A program made the position numbers and the translations under genes. A stretch of DNA of 64,000 nt from Reticulitermes speratus (lineage: Eukaryota; Arthropoda; Insecta; Blattodea; Rhinotermitidae). Shown in pieces: positions 22,630 to 34,626 of this stretch. Where the stretch lies: NCBI GenBank assembly GCA_021186555.1, contig JAJKFL010000003.1, forward strand, positions 48,571,630-48,635,629. The letters are read 5' to 3'. How positions within the stretch are numbered: the stretch's first letter is position 1; every line of letters starts with the position of its first letter. The notes under the pieces are model-generated. The model was not told the origin of the DNA, searched no databases, and saw only the letters and a program-made list of their open reading frames with translations.

Positions 22630-23173
22630 ACATAAGGATACCAGATTAAATCCAGAATTACCATGGCAAAAGCAGCATTCAACAAGAAGAGGAATCTTTT
22701 CACCAACAAACTGGACTTAAATTTAAGGAAGAAACTAGTAAAGTGCTACATTTGGAGCATAGCTTTGTATGGTGCTGAAACGTGGACACTTTGGAAAGTA
22801 GATCAGAAGTATCTGGAAAGTTTTGAAATGTGGTGCTGGAGAAGAATGGAGATCAGCTGGACCGATCGTGTGAGAAATGAAGTATTACACAGAGTCAAAG
22901 AGGAGAGGAATATCCTACATACAATAAAAAGAAAAAAAGGCTAACTGGATTGGTCACATCTTGCGCAGAAACTGCCTTCTGAAACACGCGATTGAAGGAA
23001 AGTTAGAAGGAAGGATAGAAATGACGGGAAGACGAGGGAGAAGGCGTAAGCAGCTACTGGATGACCTTAAGGAAAATATACTAGAAATTGAAAGCACTAG
23101 ATCGCACTCAATGGAGAACTCGCTTTGGAAGAGGCTACGGACCTGTCGTAAGACAGACTACAGAATGAAATGA
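22630..23173 (+). pseudogene. LINE reverse-transcriptase C-terminal region
   Basis: The frame runs IKSRITMAKAAFNKKRNLF, then KKLVKCYIWSIALYGAETWT, FEMWCWRRMEISWTDRVRNE. After a one-base insertion near 22940 it continues NWIGHILRRNCLLKHAIEGK and RGRRRKQLLDDLKE to the stop at 23173. LYGAETW and the MWCWRRM..ISWTD motif are hallmarks of the region after the polymerase fingers in an insect non-LTR retrotransposon. The copy lacks the catalytic domain and has at least one frameshift. A shorter copy of its 3' end lies at 29611. Confidence 0.85.
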
Positions 23174-23205
23174 AGGATACCGACATGTAAAAACCCAACA
23201 TAACG

Positions 23206-23490
23206 TAGTGATGCAAAAATCCCATGCGCCTGATCGTCCGGGCGACTAAATTTTGTACGGTCGTGCCTAATATTCTCAGCAATGATCGCTGCGGTTTGTA
23301 TTCCTTGCGTACAAAACAAAAGCATCAGTTTACATGCACCGAGCAGAAAGACACACATAACAGTGAGGTTCACAAGTCACTCCAAAATTGTGGGTCCTCA
23401 GTATGGAACTTGCGTTATGTCATCCTTCTGGCGCCTAGAATTTGGAGGTGGCTCCTACGTTTTCGGAACATTTGTGGGCATCTGACACTG
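23206..23490 (+). mobile_element. TIR element family G, copy 1
   Basis: Begins GTGATGCAAAAATCCCATGCGCC and ends near ATTTGTGGGCATC. The interior (TTACATGCACCGAGCAGAAAG, GGTTCACAAGTCACTCCAAA, CTTCTGGCGCCTAGAATTTGG) matches the segments at 27640, 30562, 32596 and 34627. It has no transposase. Confidence 0.65.
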
Positions 23491-23537
23491 CTAACTGCAA
23501 TATCTCAGTAAACAGGTTACCAACAAGGCGAGTTGAA

Positions 23538-23554
23538 CCCCCCCCCCCCCCCCC
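23538..23554. repeat. Poly-C tract (17 nt)
   Basis: Homopolymer C run. Confidence 0.9.
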
Positions 23555-23559
23555 AATAA

Positions 23560-25480
23560 AAAGTAGCGTCACCTTCCATATTGAAACCTTGGCATGCTTC
23601 TATTGGCCAATTTAGTCTTCATCTGGGACAACTGGAAAAATTTTAATGTTTGACTTCAAAAATTCATCTTCGTTCCCTTCTTTGTTTCCGGAAGCCATGC
23701 TGATACATTGACCTCTCGACTGTGGACATGAAACGTCCTTCAAAAACAAACGACACCCGGTTACTAACTTTGGAACAAGAGTGTTGCGCACGCTATATTG
23801 CATCATACGTATTATTAACCTGAAGCTTGATTATATAACTTCACAAAAGCTTTACGCGTTTCTCGTCTGCTGGTTCTCTACAGACAAGTCCAAACTTAAT
23901 GCTGTGAATTCCAATTTGTTTACTACAGTCGCTGGCTGGTATTGTAACGCTGCAGCATGAATCACACCCGGAATATAGTTACAGACATCAGCTGAACGCA
24001 ATGCTAGGACAAGTAAAACCTGTTTTACAGATTGCACAGTACACCTTAGGAACATGCCGTTCTTTCCGTTCGTAAGTGCGGGAACAGGAAGCCTTAACTT
24101 CAAATCTTGTCAAGAATTAACGGCAAAAATGTGTGTTTCCTTTCAAATAAAAAAAATACACACTCAACTCCCATAAAATATGGAACTGGGGTGGGGTGGT
24201 TGGGGGCCGAATTCAGACGAAGAAAGCTGCAGTACCAACGCTCCTTATATTCGACACAGATAATCAACAGCATTGCTTCTTACTTCTTTACTTTTCCGCG
24301 CTCTTGTCCTAAGCCAATAAAATCCCCATCCTTCATCAGAAAAATCTGTTTTATGTTCAAACGATTTTCAAACGTCAATTAAATTGTGTTACGCTTGTAG
24401 CGGAACATGTCCAGATACGTGTTTACCACTCACATGTAACTAATGATGTGTATTTTTGGTACAACAAATTGAATACATTGATCTAAAAATGGGCAACTTA
24501 AATATAAATTGTACTTGTCTGTTTAAACGAACTCAATGTCCAATTGTACATATGTCTTTTAAATGCAGAATACCCAGAATAAAAACCTGCAATGTAACGA
24601 CACATACCAACAATGACAATGAACACTTGCGGAATAAGGAAAATAAGAAAAATGCAAACTATTTCGGTCGTACAACAATGGTGATTATGAACTAATAATA
24701 ACAGTAATAAATGACAGAACTGGCCAACTAAAAACTAATAAATAACAATGGGACCGGCGGCAGACAAAGATCGGCAATAAGGTTACATTGCCTACAAAAT
24801 CCCACAGTTTTTTAAACGTCAAATCAAACTGTTTCGCCCGCCAGTTAAACTGGCGCAACAAAACGCCACACTCGTTCAGACAGTTCTTCTCTTTTCATGA
24901 CAGAATACAAACTGACGCGAGTTTGCTTGCAACGAGTACGATTACAGGAAAAACAAGACCCTTTCCACGAAAAAAAAAAAAAAAACTAATTAAAGCCGCT
25001 ACATGCGTCAGGTTGGTATGGTGCATAGGCCTATATACCGATACGACCACACCCACAGATGTAACTCTGTAACGTTCAGTTTTCACTTTACGACTTGGAA
25101 ATTCGTCAGCAAACACAGTACGTTGCACAGAACGGACAGCAGAGAAAGCAGTTCTGTAATACACGCGCCAGTCTTGCCACAAAACAGGTAACCAGCCGGC
25201 GGGAGGTTGTTATTTTTAAGATAACACAAAAACGACCCTACACAAACAAAACCATTAATTCTGGGAATATCTTTAATTTTAAATAAAACTATAGCCTAAG
25301 GCCAAAGTGGTGGCATTCTGGACATTTCCGTAATTCCACAAAACAGTACAGCATTTTCTGACATGTGTACTGTACAAAGTAAATGGCAAATATATAAACC
25401 TACTTATAAACACATTTTGAATTTACTTAAAAAATAATTTAATGCTAAATATTTGACAGCCTGCCATAAAACACACTATG
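23560..25480. other. Unassigned sequence
   Basis: Short frames up to about 95 codons on both strands overlap one another and show no domain. No repeat ends were recognised. Confidence 0.3.
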
Positions 25481-25485
25481 GGTCT

Positions 25486-25634
25486 CCAACGCGCGGCCAC
25501 ATTTGTAAACGTACGCACTAAAAAATTACACAATAATTTAGGCGGTTAGGTGTACCACTGACTGTTATTTGTCCGCGTGCGGTCCGCAATAATCGGTGTG
25601 GCTCTTTGCCATCAAAAGGTTGGAGACCCATGAT
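25486..25634. mobile_element. Short hAT-like MITE
   Basis: TGGGTCTCCAACG at the left mirrors GTTGGAGACCCA at the right, with GCGCGGCCAC near the left and GTGTGGCTCTTTG near the right, as in hAT ends. It is about 150 bp and non-coding. The flanking 8-bp duplication is not clear. Confidence 0.6.
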
Positions 25635-25744
25635 TTAGACCATCACATCACACAGCCTAAATGACTCAGCACTAAACATTTTATAGAATTTCAACGTCTA
25701 ATCCGAAAAAAACGCCACACTCAAAACGATCTGTAAGCCGCGTA

Positions 25745-25795
25745 AAGGTTTCCCTGTCCACAACATGAGGACATGCAAGAGGAATAGGGGGTTTT
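25745..25795 (-). repeat. SINE-B 3' fragment
   Basis: Contains only the terminal TTCCCTGTCCACAACATGAGG block. Confidence 0.5.
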
Positions 25796-25829
25796 TATAC
25801 TTTCCATTCCGTGCATTGTAATTCAATTT

Positions 25830-26185
25830 CTGTAATATTAACCAACAAATACACACAACTGCCGTAGGTTCAGAATAATATTTTTGAAAACACTGAACTT
25901 CTACATGTTTCGGACCTTAAAATATAAAAATATATAAACATATATTTTTACATTTTAACTGTCAGTGTAAAAATTCTGTCCGCTACACATACTGAGTCAA
26001 CAAGGAAGATTTTCCATCAGTTCTACATATACAAAAAGCTCAAAATACTGTTACGTAATTGTTTAACACAACAATTAATGTACTCCCTGATGATGGACCA
26101 GTAAGGTCCGAAACATGTATTTACTGTTTTTAAAAATACTGTTGTGAACCTGTGACAATTGTGTGCATGTTGGTTAACATTACAG
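25830..26185. mobile_element. Fold-back element FB5
   Basis: CTGTAATATTAACCAACA at the left mirrors TGTTGGTTAACATTACAG at the right (356 bp). The plus core at 26081-26122 has CTGATGA, T, stem GGACC (26095-26099) with GGTCC (26105-26109), then GAAACATGTA. Stem I no longer pairs (TACTCC against TTTACT). The left arm keeps TACATGTTTCGGACC but has lost its CTGATGA box. The box GTGTGCATGTTGGTTAAC is present. Confidence 0.85.
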
Positions 26186-26425
26186 GGAGTGGAGATGTAG
26201 CGCCACTCATTCTTAACCTCGACGCTAGATGGACGTGAGTGGTGAACTTCACGTTCCGACCGCTTTACCCCCCAAGGAAAGAACTCCGGTACTCACTGAA
26301 CAGGAGGTTGTGTGTGCCCCCAGGGCCGGTCTGGACGTTTTGGAAAAGACAAAAACCTTTGTCCCTGCTGAGATTCAAGTCCCCGGCCGTCCAGCCCGTA
26401 GCCTAGCCGCTACAATTCGTAAGCA
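26186..26425 (-). repeat. SINE-B
   Basis: Starts exactly where FB5 ends. It contains the ACCTCGACGCTAGATGGACG, GACCGCTTTACCCC and GGCCGGTCTGGACG blocks, and the minus-strand B box in GATTCAAGTCCC. A 105-codon plus-strand frame here is a shadow. Confidence 0.75.
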
Positions 26426-26429
26426 GTGG

Positions 26430-27330
26430 AAACCCGAAAATATTCCACGACTGATTCAGTTTTCTGAAGCACTGCCAAAGGAAATTTGCTTGCCTCTTCA
26501 TGTTCACGGAGCCAGATTCCTGACTGCCGCTTTCTACCGCCTTTAACAGCAGTCATCCCCAAATCGCAAACACGCTGTAAATTCCAGTTTCCCTACTGAG
26601 TTAACGCATTTTTGTCATTCCTCTGGTGAAGCTGGGTTATCGGCTTCAAAAGCACGTTGAATCCTACACTGTTTCCAAATTTTATTTTCAACCGTCAAGT
26701 GACATTCACATCTTTCTACGAATTCTAAATACAGTAGTTAAAAGGTGAAGTAAACACAGCCCATACGGAAGATTGAAATCTCGAATCTTGTGCAGTAAAG
26801 AGAAATGAAAGGTACGAATCGATCAGTCAAACGAAATTGTAAAAACAAACATAAAGACTACGCACATTGAACTGCTTATACCCAAGTTATAAAAACTGGA
26901 TCATGTGGAATACCTAAATCAGAAACCATTTCTTTGGACCACTTTCCAAACTTATGCAAGCCAGTGCACGGAAATTTTCATTGCACAGGGGCAATTTTAA
27001 AATTCCCAACCCCGCGCCAGCCGCCAACAAATTCTCAACACCGGTCTTATTTTTCCAACACAAATTTATCTTATATTAAGCGATTACGGGATTCAAAATA
27101 CTCTTTAACTGGTAGTATTATTGTAATAAAAATTTAACACAATAATTATTTATACCTTAATTTTTGGGACTTCCATTTTTTTTTTTTTTTTAAGATTGTA
27201 AGATCGTCAACGAGAAGCTTGCCACTGACACTGACAATTTTCTTCAAGGAATACACAGCATTCCATTGCATAAAATAACTCAGATACGCTTGTACTGTAT
27301 TATTAGAACATACGCCTACTTCAAACTTAA
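26430..27330. other. Unassigned sequence
   Basis: I see no gene or matched repeat. A T-rich run at 27178-27191 precedes a poly-G tract. Confidence 0.3.
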
Positions 27331-27337
27331 AGAATGC

Positions 27338-27352
27338 GGGGGGGGGGGGGGG
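27338..27352. repeat. Poly-G tract (15 nt)
   Basis: Homopolymer G run. Confidence 0.9.
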
Positions 27353-27639
27353 AAGCTTACCGCTCCATATTTTCGTTGCCCCTCCCACTCTCCTATGTTC
27401 AAGCTTCTAACACAAGATGGTCCCATGCAATACGCACAAAGCCTGTTACAACTAAAATACTCTTTATTAAAATTAACTATGCATGCGAAGTTCGCTAACT
27501 CAAAAAATTACCCTTCATTCTGCTGGGGGAACATAAATGTCTTCGAAAACATTTACGGGGCCGCAGGCGATAGGTCCGGCGACCCGCGGCTTGCGCATCA
27601 CTGATCTAAGCTAAATATGAGACATAATGTGTCCACAAA

Positions 27640-27797
27640 CTTTTCAAAAATCTAGGAGCCATCTCGAAATTCTTACGAACCAGAAGAGTGGCAAGAAGCA
27701 AGTTCCATACACAGGAGCCACAAATATTAGGCGTACACCTAGGGAACGTAGTCTCCCGGACGACCTGGCGCCTGGGATTTGTGCACCCCTGTATAAA
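27640..27797 (-). mobile_element. TIR element family G, copy 2 (internally deleted)
   Basis: On the minus strand it begins AGGGGTGCACAAATCCCAGG and continues through TAATATTTGTGGCTCCTGTG, AAGTTCCA..., and TTCTTGCCACTCTTCTGG, ending in GCTCCTAGATTTTTGAAAAG. It lacks the middle portion present in the copy at 30562. Confidence 0.6.
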
Positions 27798-28282
27798 ACG
27801 ACATACTCCGGTGTGGCAGGTCTGACTGGTAGACGAATATGCTAAATTCATCGGATGTTATGTTAAAATCCTCGCGCTATCGACATGTTTGGACTTGTTA
27901 CCAAGTAAAAAAATTATTCATGCAGAATTTGTGATTATGACTCCAACAAAACACGCAACTTCACATGCACAGCTCGACAGGGTCATTCTTTATCATCACT
28001 AAACGGAATGACACAGACTTCGTGCGACCGCTATGCAGTTTACATTTAAAACAAAGCACGGACACGCACGCGCGCACACCTTAACCAAAGCGGACTACTG
28101 CTGTTTTGAAATTTAATACCAGAACACCATATTATTAACTGAAACTTAAGTTGCTCACAGCTCAGAAGTTCACACGGCTGCCAGGCTGACATTATTAACG
28201 GCAGAAGTTAAAACGCACAATGGTGGAGGGACCTACCCTGTCATTACGTTTGTATTGATTCTCACAAATACACACAAAATGA

Positions 28283-28853
28283 TTCAAAAGTTAGTCCGGA
28301 GGGCACATACGGACGTACACATCTTCCAAAATACGGAGAGCACACCGAAGTCCAAAAATGATGTGAAAAAATGACACCAATACCAGATCCCACCCATCAT
28401 GGAGTGTCAATAACGATTCTAATCAGACGGTACTTGTTCCCGTAAAAATGCGATCAAGAGGTCAACAAGGTCAGGCCGCAAGGCCAATTAATTCAAAGTT
28501 ATTCTAGGGAATACGTACGGACAGCTCACCAAGTCCCAAAATTATAAAACAAAACTGTACAAATACCAGATCCTACCTATCATGGAGTGTCAATAATGAT
28601 GTTGATCAGACTGTACTTGTCCCCCCCCCCCCAAAATGCGATCAAGAGGTCAACAAGGTCAGGCCGCAAGGCCAATTAATTCAAAGTTATTCTAGGGAAT
28701 ACGTACGGACAGCTCACCAAGTCCCAAAATTATAAAACAAAACTGTACAAATACCAGATCCTACCTATCATGGAGTGTCAATAATGATGTTGATCAGACT
28801 GTACTTGTCCCCCCCCCCCCCCACCCAAATGCAATCAAGAGGTCAACGCGGTC
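28283..28853. repeat. 188-bp minisatellite with C-tracts
   Basis: Two almost identical 188-bp units (about 28445-28632 and 28633-28822) are preceded by a diverged partial unit (from about 28283) and followed by the start of another. Each unit runs from ATGCGATCAAGAGGTCAAC through TACCAGATCCTACC to GACTGTACTTGT and a C run. The C run is only three long and interrupted in the oldest unit, but 12 and 14 in the younger ones. Confidence 0.9.
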
Positions 28854-29260
28854 AGGTTGAGCGCCTTCACGTGAAACCTCGAACAGGACTGTTTACTTGA
28901 AGGTAAGAAGCCCTATTTTTACTGCTGGTGTAATGCACTCAAAACCTGGTCTGCCCCGCAACATGTGACGTCATCACTTCATTGATTTCATCCCGTTACA
29001 AGCTGGACCAAAGACAGGGTGGGCGATGCGCAAGACAGCTAGGAATAATACATACAGCAATACACACATTAGCGGTTTTAAACCTGCGGAGCATCTACGC
29101 AACGGTTTGACCATGGCTCACAAGATTAGGGTAGTGTAATTACAATGTGAAGAATTTATATCCTGTTTGAACAAGCAGTTCCGAGGTGAACTAAATCATC
29201 CCTATTGCACTGGCTTCTCGTCCTACAGACCGAATCACATTATTACTAATGTTTTCCAAA

Positions 29261-29545
29261 ACGTAGTCGGTATAGCGACTCGCTACGGGCTGGACGGTCC
29301 GGGGATCGAATTCCGGTGGAGGCGAGATTTTCCGCACCCGTTCAGACAGGCCCTGGGGCCCACCCAGCCTCCGGTACAATGGGTACCGGGTCTCTTTCCC
29401 GGGAGCAAAACGGCCGGGGCGTGGGGTTGACCACTCACTCCCCATCTAGCGCCGAGGTTAAAAATACAGTATAGCTATACCTCCACTCACCCTCTGGGCC
29501 TTCATGGCGTTATAGAGTGAAATTTACTTTTACCTTTCTTATTTT
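29261..29545 (+). repeat. SINE-B, near full length
   Basis: ACGTAGTCGGTATAGCGACT is the A-box region and CGGGGATCGAATTCCG the B box. The body has GGCCCTGGGGCCCACCCAGC and CATCTAGCGCCGAGGTTAA, and the end is GGGCCTTCATGGCG. Confidence 0.85.
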
Positions 29546-29607
29546 ATTGCTGTGAGGAATGTACGAGACCCATCCATGTACGACTTCTGTACCGTTCAAT
29601 TTATTGC

Positions 29608-29869
29608 ATGTAAGATAAACTGCCTTCTGAAACACGTGATTGAAGGAAAGTTAGAAGGAAGGATAGAAATGACGGGACGACGAGGGAGAAAACGTAAGCA
29701 GCTACTTGATGACCTTAAGGAAAAGAAAAGAATACTGGAAATTGAAAGAGGAAGCACTAGATTGAACCCTGTGGAGAACTCGCTTTGGAAGAGGCTACGG
29801 ACCTGTCGTAAGACAGATTACAGAACGAATGAAGATAAAGGCGAATTTGTCCCTAAAGACGTATGCTGA
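29608..29869 (+). pseudogene. LINE 3' coding end
   Basis: NCLLKHVIEGKLEGRIEMTG then RRGRKRKQLLDDLKE matches the 3' half of the LINE at 22630. This copy is 5'-truncated just after the IGHILRR position. No target duplication was identified. Confidence 0.75.
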
Positions 29870-29879
29870 AGTGAAGTGT

Positions 29880-30045
29880 ATCTCCAGCTTCAGACTCCGG
29901 TCGCTTTACCCACGAAGACAGAACCAACGGTACCCACACTGTACAGGAGGCTCTGAGTCTGCAGAACAGATAGTGCGCGCTGGACTGCCTGGAACTGAAT
30001 ATCGGTCGTCCAGACCGTTGCCTAGTCATTGAACTGAGCTACTCT
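29880..30045 (-). repeat. Diverged SINE-B fragment
   Basis: CTCCGGTCGCTTTACCCACG, GTACAGGAGGCTCTGAGTCT and GGTCGTCCAGACCGTTGCCT follow the order of minus-strand SINE-B, but with many changes. Confidence 0.45.
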
Positions 30046-30561
30046 GTTTCGTCAATACTCGGAACTGATTCCAAAGATTCTGCTTCAGAGCCCTCGCAAA
30101 CCTGAAAATGAGTTGTAATAGGAAAGTACACCTAATATGAAATTATAAGCCTCCAAATGTACAGAACAAGGTACGACTGTGGATCCCCCAGCGGGTTTTG
30201 GCGTACGAAAATAAAGGAACGAAGAATTCAGAGCAGAAACTCTACGTCACTACTGTATTTTGAGATACCAGACACCTCTTGGGCCGGAGTTTCGACATCA
30301 AGGACAACCCAAACAAGCGGCATGTGTTCCTTGTTTACAAGTAAACATTAAAAAAAACTAAAAATGTAAAGATACACTTGTGTTCAAGAACAGATCTTGA
30401 TATAAAGCAGGACACTGTTTGCTTTCTCAGAATCTACACACACTCGAACAGAACGAACTGTTGTTATTTAGCGTATCGGTAGTTCGAGTGGCACAAGGTG
30501 ACAGTAGCGAACTGGAGTGAAAGGTACGAATGCTTCGGATGGAAATACGGTTTGGACTAGG

Positions 30562-30826
30562 GATGCACAAATCCCAGGCGCCTGGTCGCCCTGGCGAATA
30601 ACTTTTCTACGGTGGTGACCAATATTTTCAGAAAAATTGCAGTTTTTTCCCTTACATAAAAACGTGTATGTTTACATGCACAGAACAGCAAGCACCTGAT
30701 GGCAATGAGGTCCATAGATCACTCCAAAACTGGTGGTCCTCAGGAGTAGAGCATGGTTCATGTCACCCTCCTGGCGCCTAAAAGTTGGAGATGGTTCCCA
30801 CATTTTTGGAAAATGTGCATCCTTGC
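30562..30826 (+). mobile_element. TIR element family G, best copy
   Basis: Begins GGGATGCACAAATCCCAGGC and ends AAAATGTGCATCC, giving a terminal inverted repeat of about 12 bp (GGATGCACAAAT). It is about 265 bp long. No clear target duplication is visible. The superfamily is not determined; hAT is possible from the size and termini. Confidence 0.65.
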
Positions 30827-30829
30827 CGA

Positions 30830-32590
30830 AGAAAGTTGCATAGTGCTCACACTGCCTGAAATCGTGATTTCAAGTACAGCTCAAAGACTGTAATGTATCA
30901 CAGTGTACCAATGGAAGGGTCATATGTGGAAACTGTGGTCAGATCTAGAAAGTGGCACATTTTCGCTTTGAAATTTCAACGATGTATTATTTTAGTTAAG
31001 AGTCCGGTATATTGTACTTTCAAACTGGACATAGATCAAGAAATGACGAACCAATCCGTGACTCTCTAAAACATAAAAACAAAAACTGACAGCCCGTTCA
31101 TGGAAGATCGCCACGAACCCTTCCAGAAGAGAAAGCCAAGACAACAATTTTCGATCAAATGTGGTCTACACATAAATAATAATGTAGGGTACAGTCCCAA
31201 CTGTCCGATCTAAACAGGACCGGTAGGTGGTAGGATTACCGTTGGACAATGCGGAAATTCATAAAAACAAAAAACCCGGCCTCGTAAAATGTCTACATCC
31301 ATCCATGCATTCTTCTGGTTTTTATATAAAACTGGTATAGCAGTAGGAGCTAGGTTTTTTAAGGCAAGGTTTTTTTTTTTTTTTCAACAAATGTCTGTGC
31401 ATGCACGCACAGCATAAATTGTAAACGGCATGCCATATCGCTATGTCGGATAAAGCGGAATGTGGAATAATCAAGACTCTACTGTAGTAATTTTTTAGTT
31501 TCATTATGCTTACTCGAACAGGGGAAATAACGGGTAAATTAATGAACTTCCCATATCAAGTTTCAACAACTCTGTGATACGTTTATGGGCTAGTATACGA
31601 AGTCTACTTATGACTTTATGAAAAATGACGCATCATTATAAAACATCATGGCTGCAAATCGAATTACCGACAAATGTTAATTAAAAATCCCCCATACTAA
31701 GTTTCGACAAAACCTGTATACAGTTTATGAAGTACAAGGTAGAATCCATTTACGGCCTTACGTGAAATAACATGGCGGTGACCACATTTCAGTTACAATT
31801 CTCCAACGCGATTTTTTTTAAATCTGCCCAACAGTTTACGTGCTGAAACGTGGTCACACAGACATACAAACATAACCTCCACACAAGACGATCCTTTTAC
31901 TTCGTAAAGAACGCCTCAGATGAGAATTTGGTACGGCTGTAGAGTACTAATACTCGCGACCAAACCGCCAGTAAATGAGTTTTACCGACCGGTTAGGTTA
32001 TATTGGCGGGTTGTTGTTCTCCCTTGTAAGTCACATAATTAACGCGAATGGCTCTAAATCATTCAACACAACCGGTGCTGCATTAAACATCGAAATGACA
32101 AGATATAAGCGGAGATAGTTCGCTCGAGATTCTAAACTGGGCCCTTTAAAACACGAGCCTGGCATTCTACTTCAGTTTACAGGCTCTGCAATAAATCTCT
32201 CCTGAATGAAAGCACTTTACGTAAGTAACGTGTATATCACGTTCAATCAGTTCCTCCCTGTAAGGTTCAATCCGAAAGTCATTAATGATAATTTACAACT
32301 GTTTTATGATAAACTGTCACATGTTTATACAGACAGGCACTTCTGGGATCAAGTGACTCACATCAGGGCGTCTCATCTTACGATAAGACAGTCAGAGAAA
32401 CGGATTGACAATACACAGCAAAGACGAACATGTGGCACAAGGAAGTGATGTCACGAAAATGATTCAAAGCAATACGCACTTGGGCCGTGTCAATGACGAA
32501 ATTTGTAGCCTAACGCATTACACCAATCGCACAGCGCGTGCTGTGCCGTCTATGGAACTTCAGTGTGTTGCACAGCGCCAGAACGGTAAT
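30830..32590. other. Unassigned sequence
   Basis: I see no gene or matched repeat. Short T-rich and A-rich runs occur near 31371. Confidence 0.3.
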
Positions 32591-32595
32591 ATGAA

Positions 32596-32650
32596 CCAGT
32601 TCCATCCTGAGGACCCACAAATATTAGGCGCCACTGTACAACATTCAGTC
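32596..32650 (-). repeat. Family G fragment
   Basis: GAGGACCCACAAATATTAGG with CGCCACTGTAC matches the internal ATATTAGGCG portion of the copy at 27640. Confidence 0.45.
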
Positions 32651-32786
32651 GTCCCTGCCTTATAACGGGTCCTAGACTGTAACGAAACAAGACAGTTAAC
32701 TCGAGAATTATCCGACCAGCACTACAGTATCTGTATCGTTATCAGTTTGCTTGGAACTATCCTACGACCATCTTACAGTAACACAC

Positions 32787-32890
32787 GTCTTCTTCTTCCT
32801 CCATCTCTTCCTCCTTTTCTTCCTCTTCCTCCTCCACCTCCTCCTCTTCTTCTTCTACGGCGCAACAGCCCGATACCAGGCCTTGGCCTC
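32787..32890. repeat. TTC/TCC-rich simple repeat plus dispersed repeat
   Basis: About 65 nt of CTTCTTC/CTCC repeats runs into TACGGCGCAACAGCCCGATA. It shares its arrangement with 9125-9245. Confidence 0.6.
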
Positions 32891-33167
32891 CAGCATATAG
32901 CCTCTCCACACTTATCTACCCAATGCTTATCTTTTCCAATTTCTTATGACCTGTATCTTCTTGGAATCCTCCTATACTGCCTCAATCCATCTTCTTTTAG
33001 GTCTACATACAGGTCTTTTGCCACCGACTGTATTTTACACCATCTTCATTGGTATGTGTTTACTATCCATACGTTGAATATGTCAGCCTACTGCAGCCTA
33101 TTCAACCTGACACCCATGGATCGTGTAATCTGAACAGTTTTAACGCGGCCTAATTTAAAATAAGGCC

Positions 33168-33420
33168 GATCCCAGTAGCCGCGTGGTCTTAGGCGTGGGT
33201 ATGCAGCCGTTCGCTTGCTCGGATTGCGGGTTCGAATCCCGCCGAGGGCACGGATGTCTGTCTCTTAAAACTGTTGCGTGTTGTCAGGCAGAGTTCTCTG
33301 CGCCGGGCTGATCACTCGTCCGGAGGAATCGTACCAAGCGTGGTGTGTCTGAGTGTGATCTCGAAACCTCAACAACGAGGAGGCCTAGGCGCACTGGGGC
33401 TGTCGAGCCGCGAAAAATAA
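33168..33420 (+). repeat. SINE-A, full length
   Basis: Starts GCCGATCCCAGTAGCCGCG and has B box GCGGGTTCGAATCCCG, then the common body and an A/T-rich tail. A 104-codon frame across it is not a gene. Confidence 0.85.
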
Positions 33421-34501
33421 AAATTAAATTAAAACAAACGTACGATCTTCTACGTCAGAGATCACATTTCACAATCACTTTCGATAACGAGACAGTTCTG
33501 ACAGCGGAACCAGTCATATGCCAGGAGGACAGTATCTTAATTCAGATAACGCGCGTCACGTTTCGTACCAACGCGGCAAAAGAAAGTCTGAAGACTACCC
33601 CGCCTGCCGAAATACACGTCACCGGAACAAGAATATTCTTAATTCATCTACATTGCTAAAGAACGGGGACTACTGCAAAAGCCTTGTTCATTTTCAAACA
33701 GAAACACTGCTGCATAATTGTAGGAAGACGCTGTTACTTGAGGCAAACAGTCCGCAGGCCTAAGACGTGGGTGCGTTCACAAGTCGGTCCACCACAGCAG
33801 CTACAGAATCAAAACCTTCCTATCAACTTGGTATCTCAAAACGATGACCAGACAAAGGTGTAATAGTTGCTGAGTAAATTTAAAACTGCTAAGATAAAAA
33901 GTTATAGGAAGTATCCTAATCAAAATTTTAAAACAGACCGGCAATGTACTATTACGCAACACTGTGGTCCGTTCGCGTAACCACTGTTCGCAAGAAAACT
34001 CAACAATGCGTTCCCTTTGTATCGTTGACCTGCACGTCGCCGTCAAAAATAAATATTGAAACAATTAAAACGGACACTCAACAATGCGTTCTTTTTTCTA
34101 TTGTAGATGAGCTAAAAACATTTAGTGCTGTACAAACCTCCTCGTCTATCCTAACAGCTGAATACCATTCCACTAAGAATGACTTATGTCGCCGGCAACA
34201 ATAAAATGTACTTAGGCCTTTATGTAAGTTGCCCGATATTTTATTCAGAGTTTAAACAAATCTGGATTTTCTCGACAGATTTTAATACCTCCAATATCAA
34301 ACGTCAAATGCAACAACAGTGTCTGGTGCTGGCAAACTGTTTACAATTATGTCCTAGTTATTACCACCTAATGACATGGAAGAAAAAACGCTAACCAATA
34401 AAAAAAATGCTTACGTAGAAGAATGCGGGTATAGCCAGCTCTGGGCAAGGTGCTTTATAATTACTACTGATCACTAACTACTACTACTACCACCATCACA
34501 C

Positions 34502-34519
34502 GGGGGGGGGGGGGGGGGG
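34502..34519. repeat. Poly-G tract (18 nt)
   Basis: The longest homopolymer G run in the window, immediately after a CTACTACTACCACC stretch. Confidence 0.9.
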
Positions 34520-34626
34520 AATGTGTTTGCTTCACTAGACAAAGACATTCATATGCAGTGGCATGTGATGAACATTACGCTGAAGGAACCAACTTTATGT
34601 CTTTGTGGGCCAAAATTAGTGTATGC

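Noticed and set aside
28283-28853. CRISPR-like array
   Set aside because: Only two to four units of 188 bp with no unique spacers. It is a minisatellite in a eukaryotic genome.
32747-33133. 128-codon frame with leucine/proline-rich start
   Set aside because: It is driven by the TTC/CTC simple repeat, with no domain and no splice or start context.
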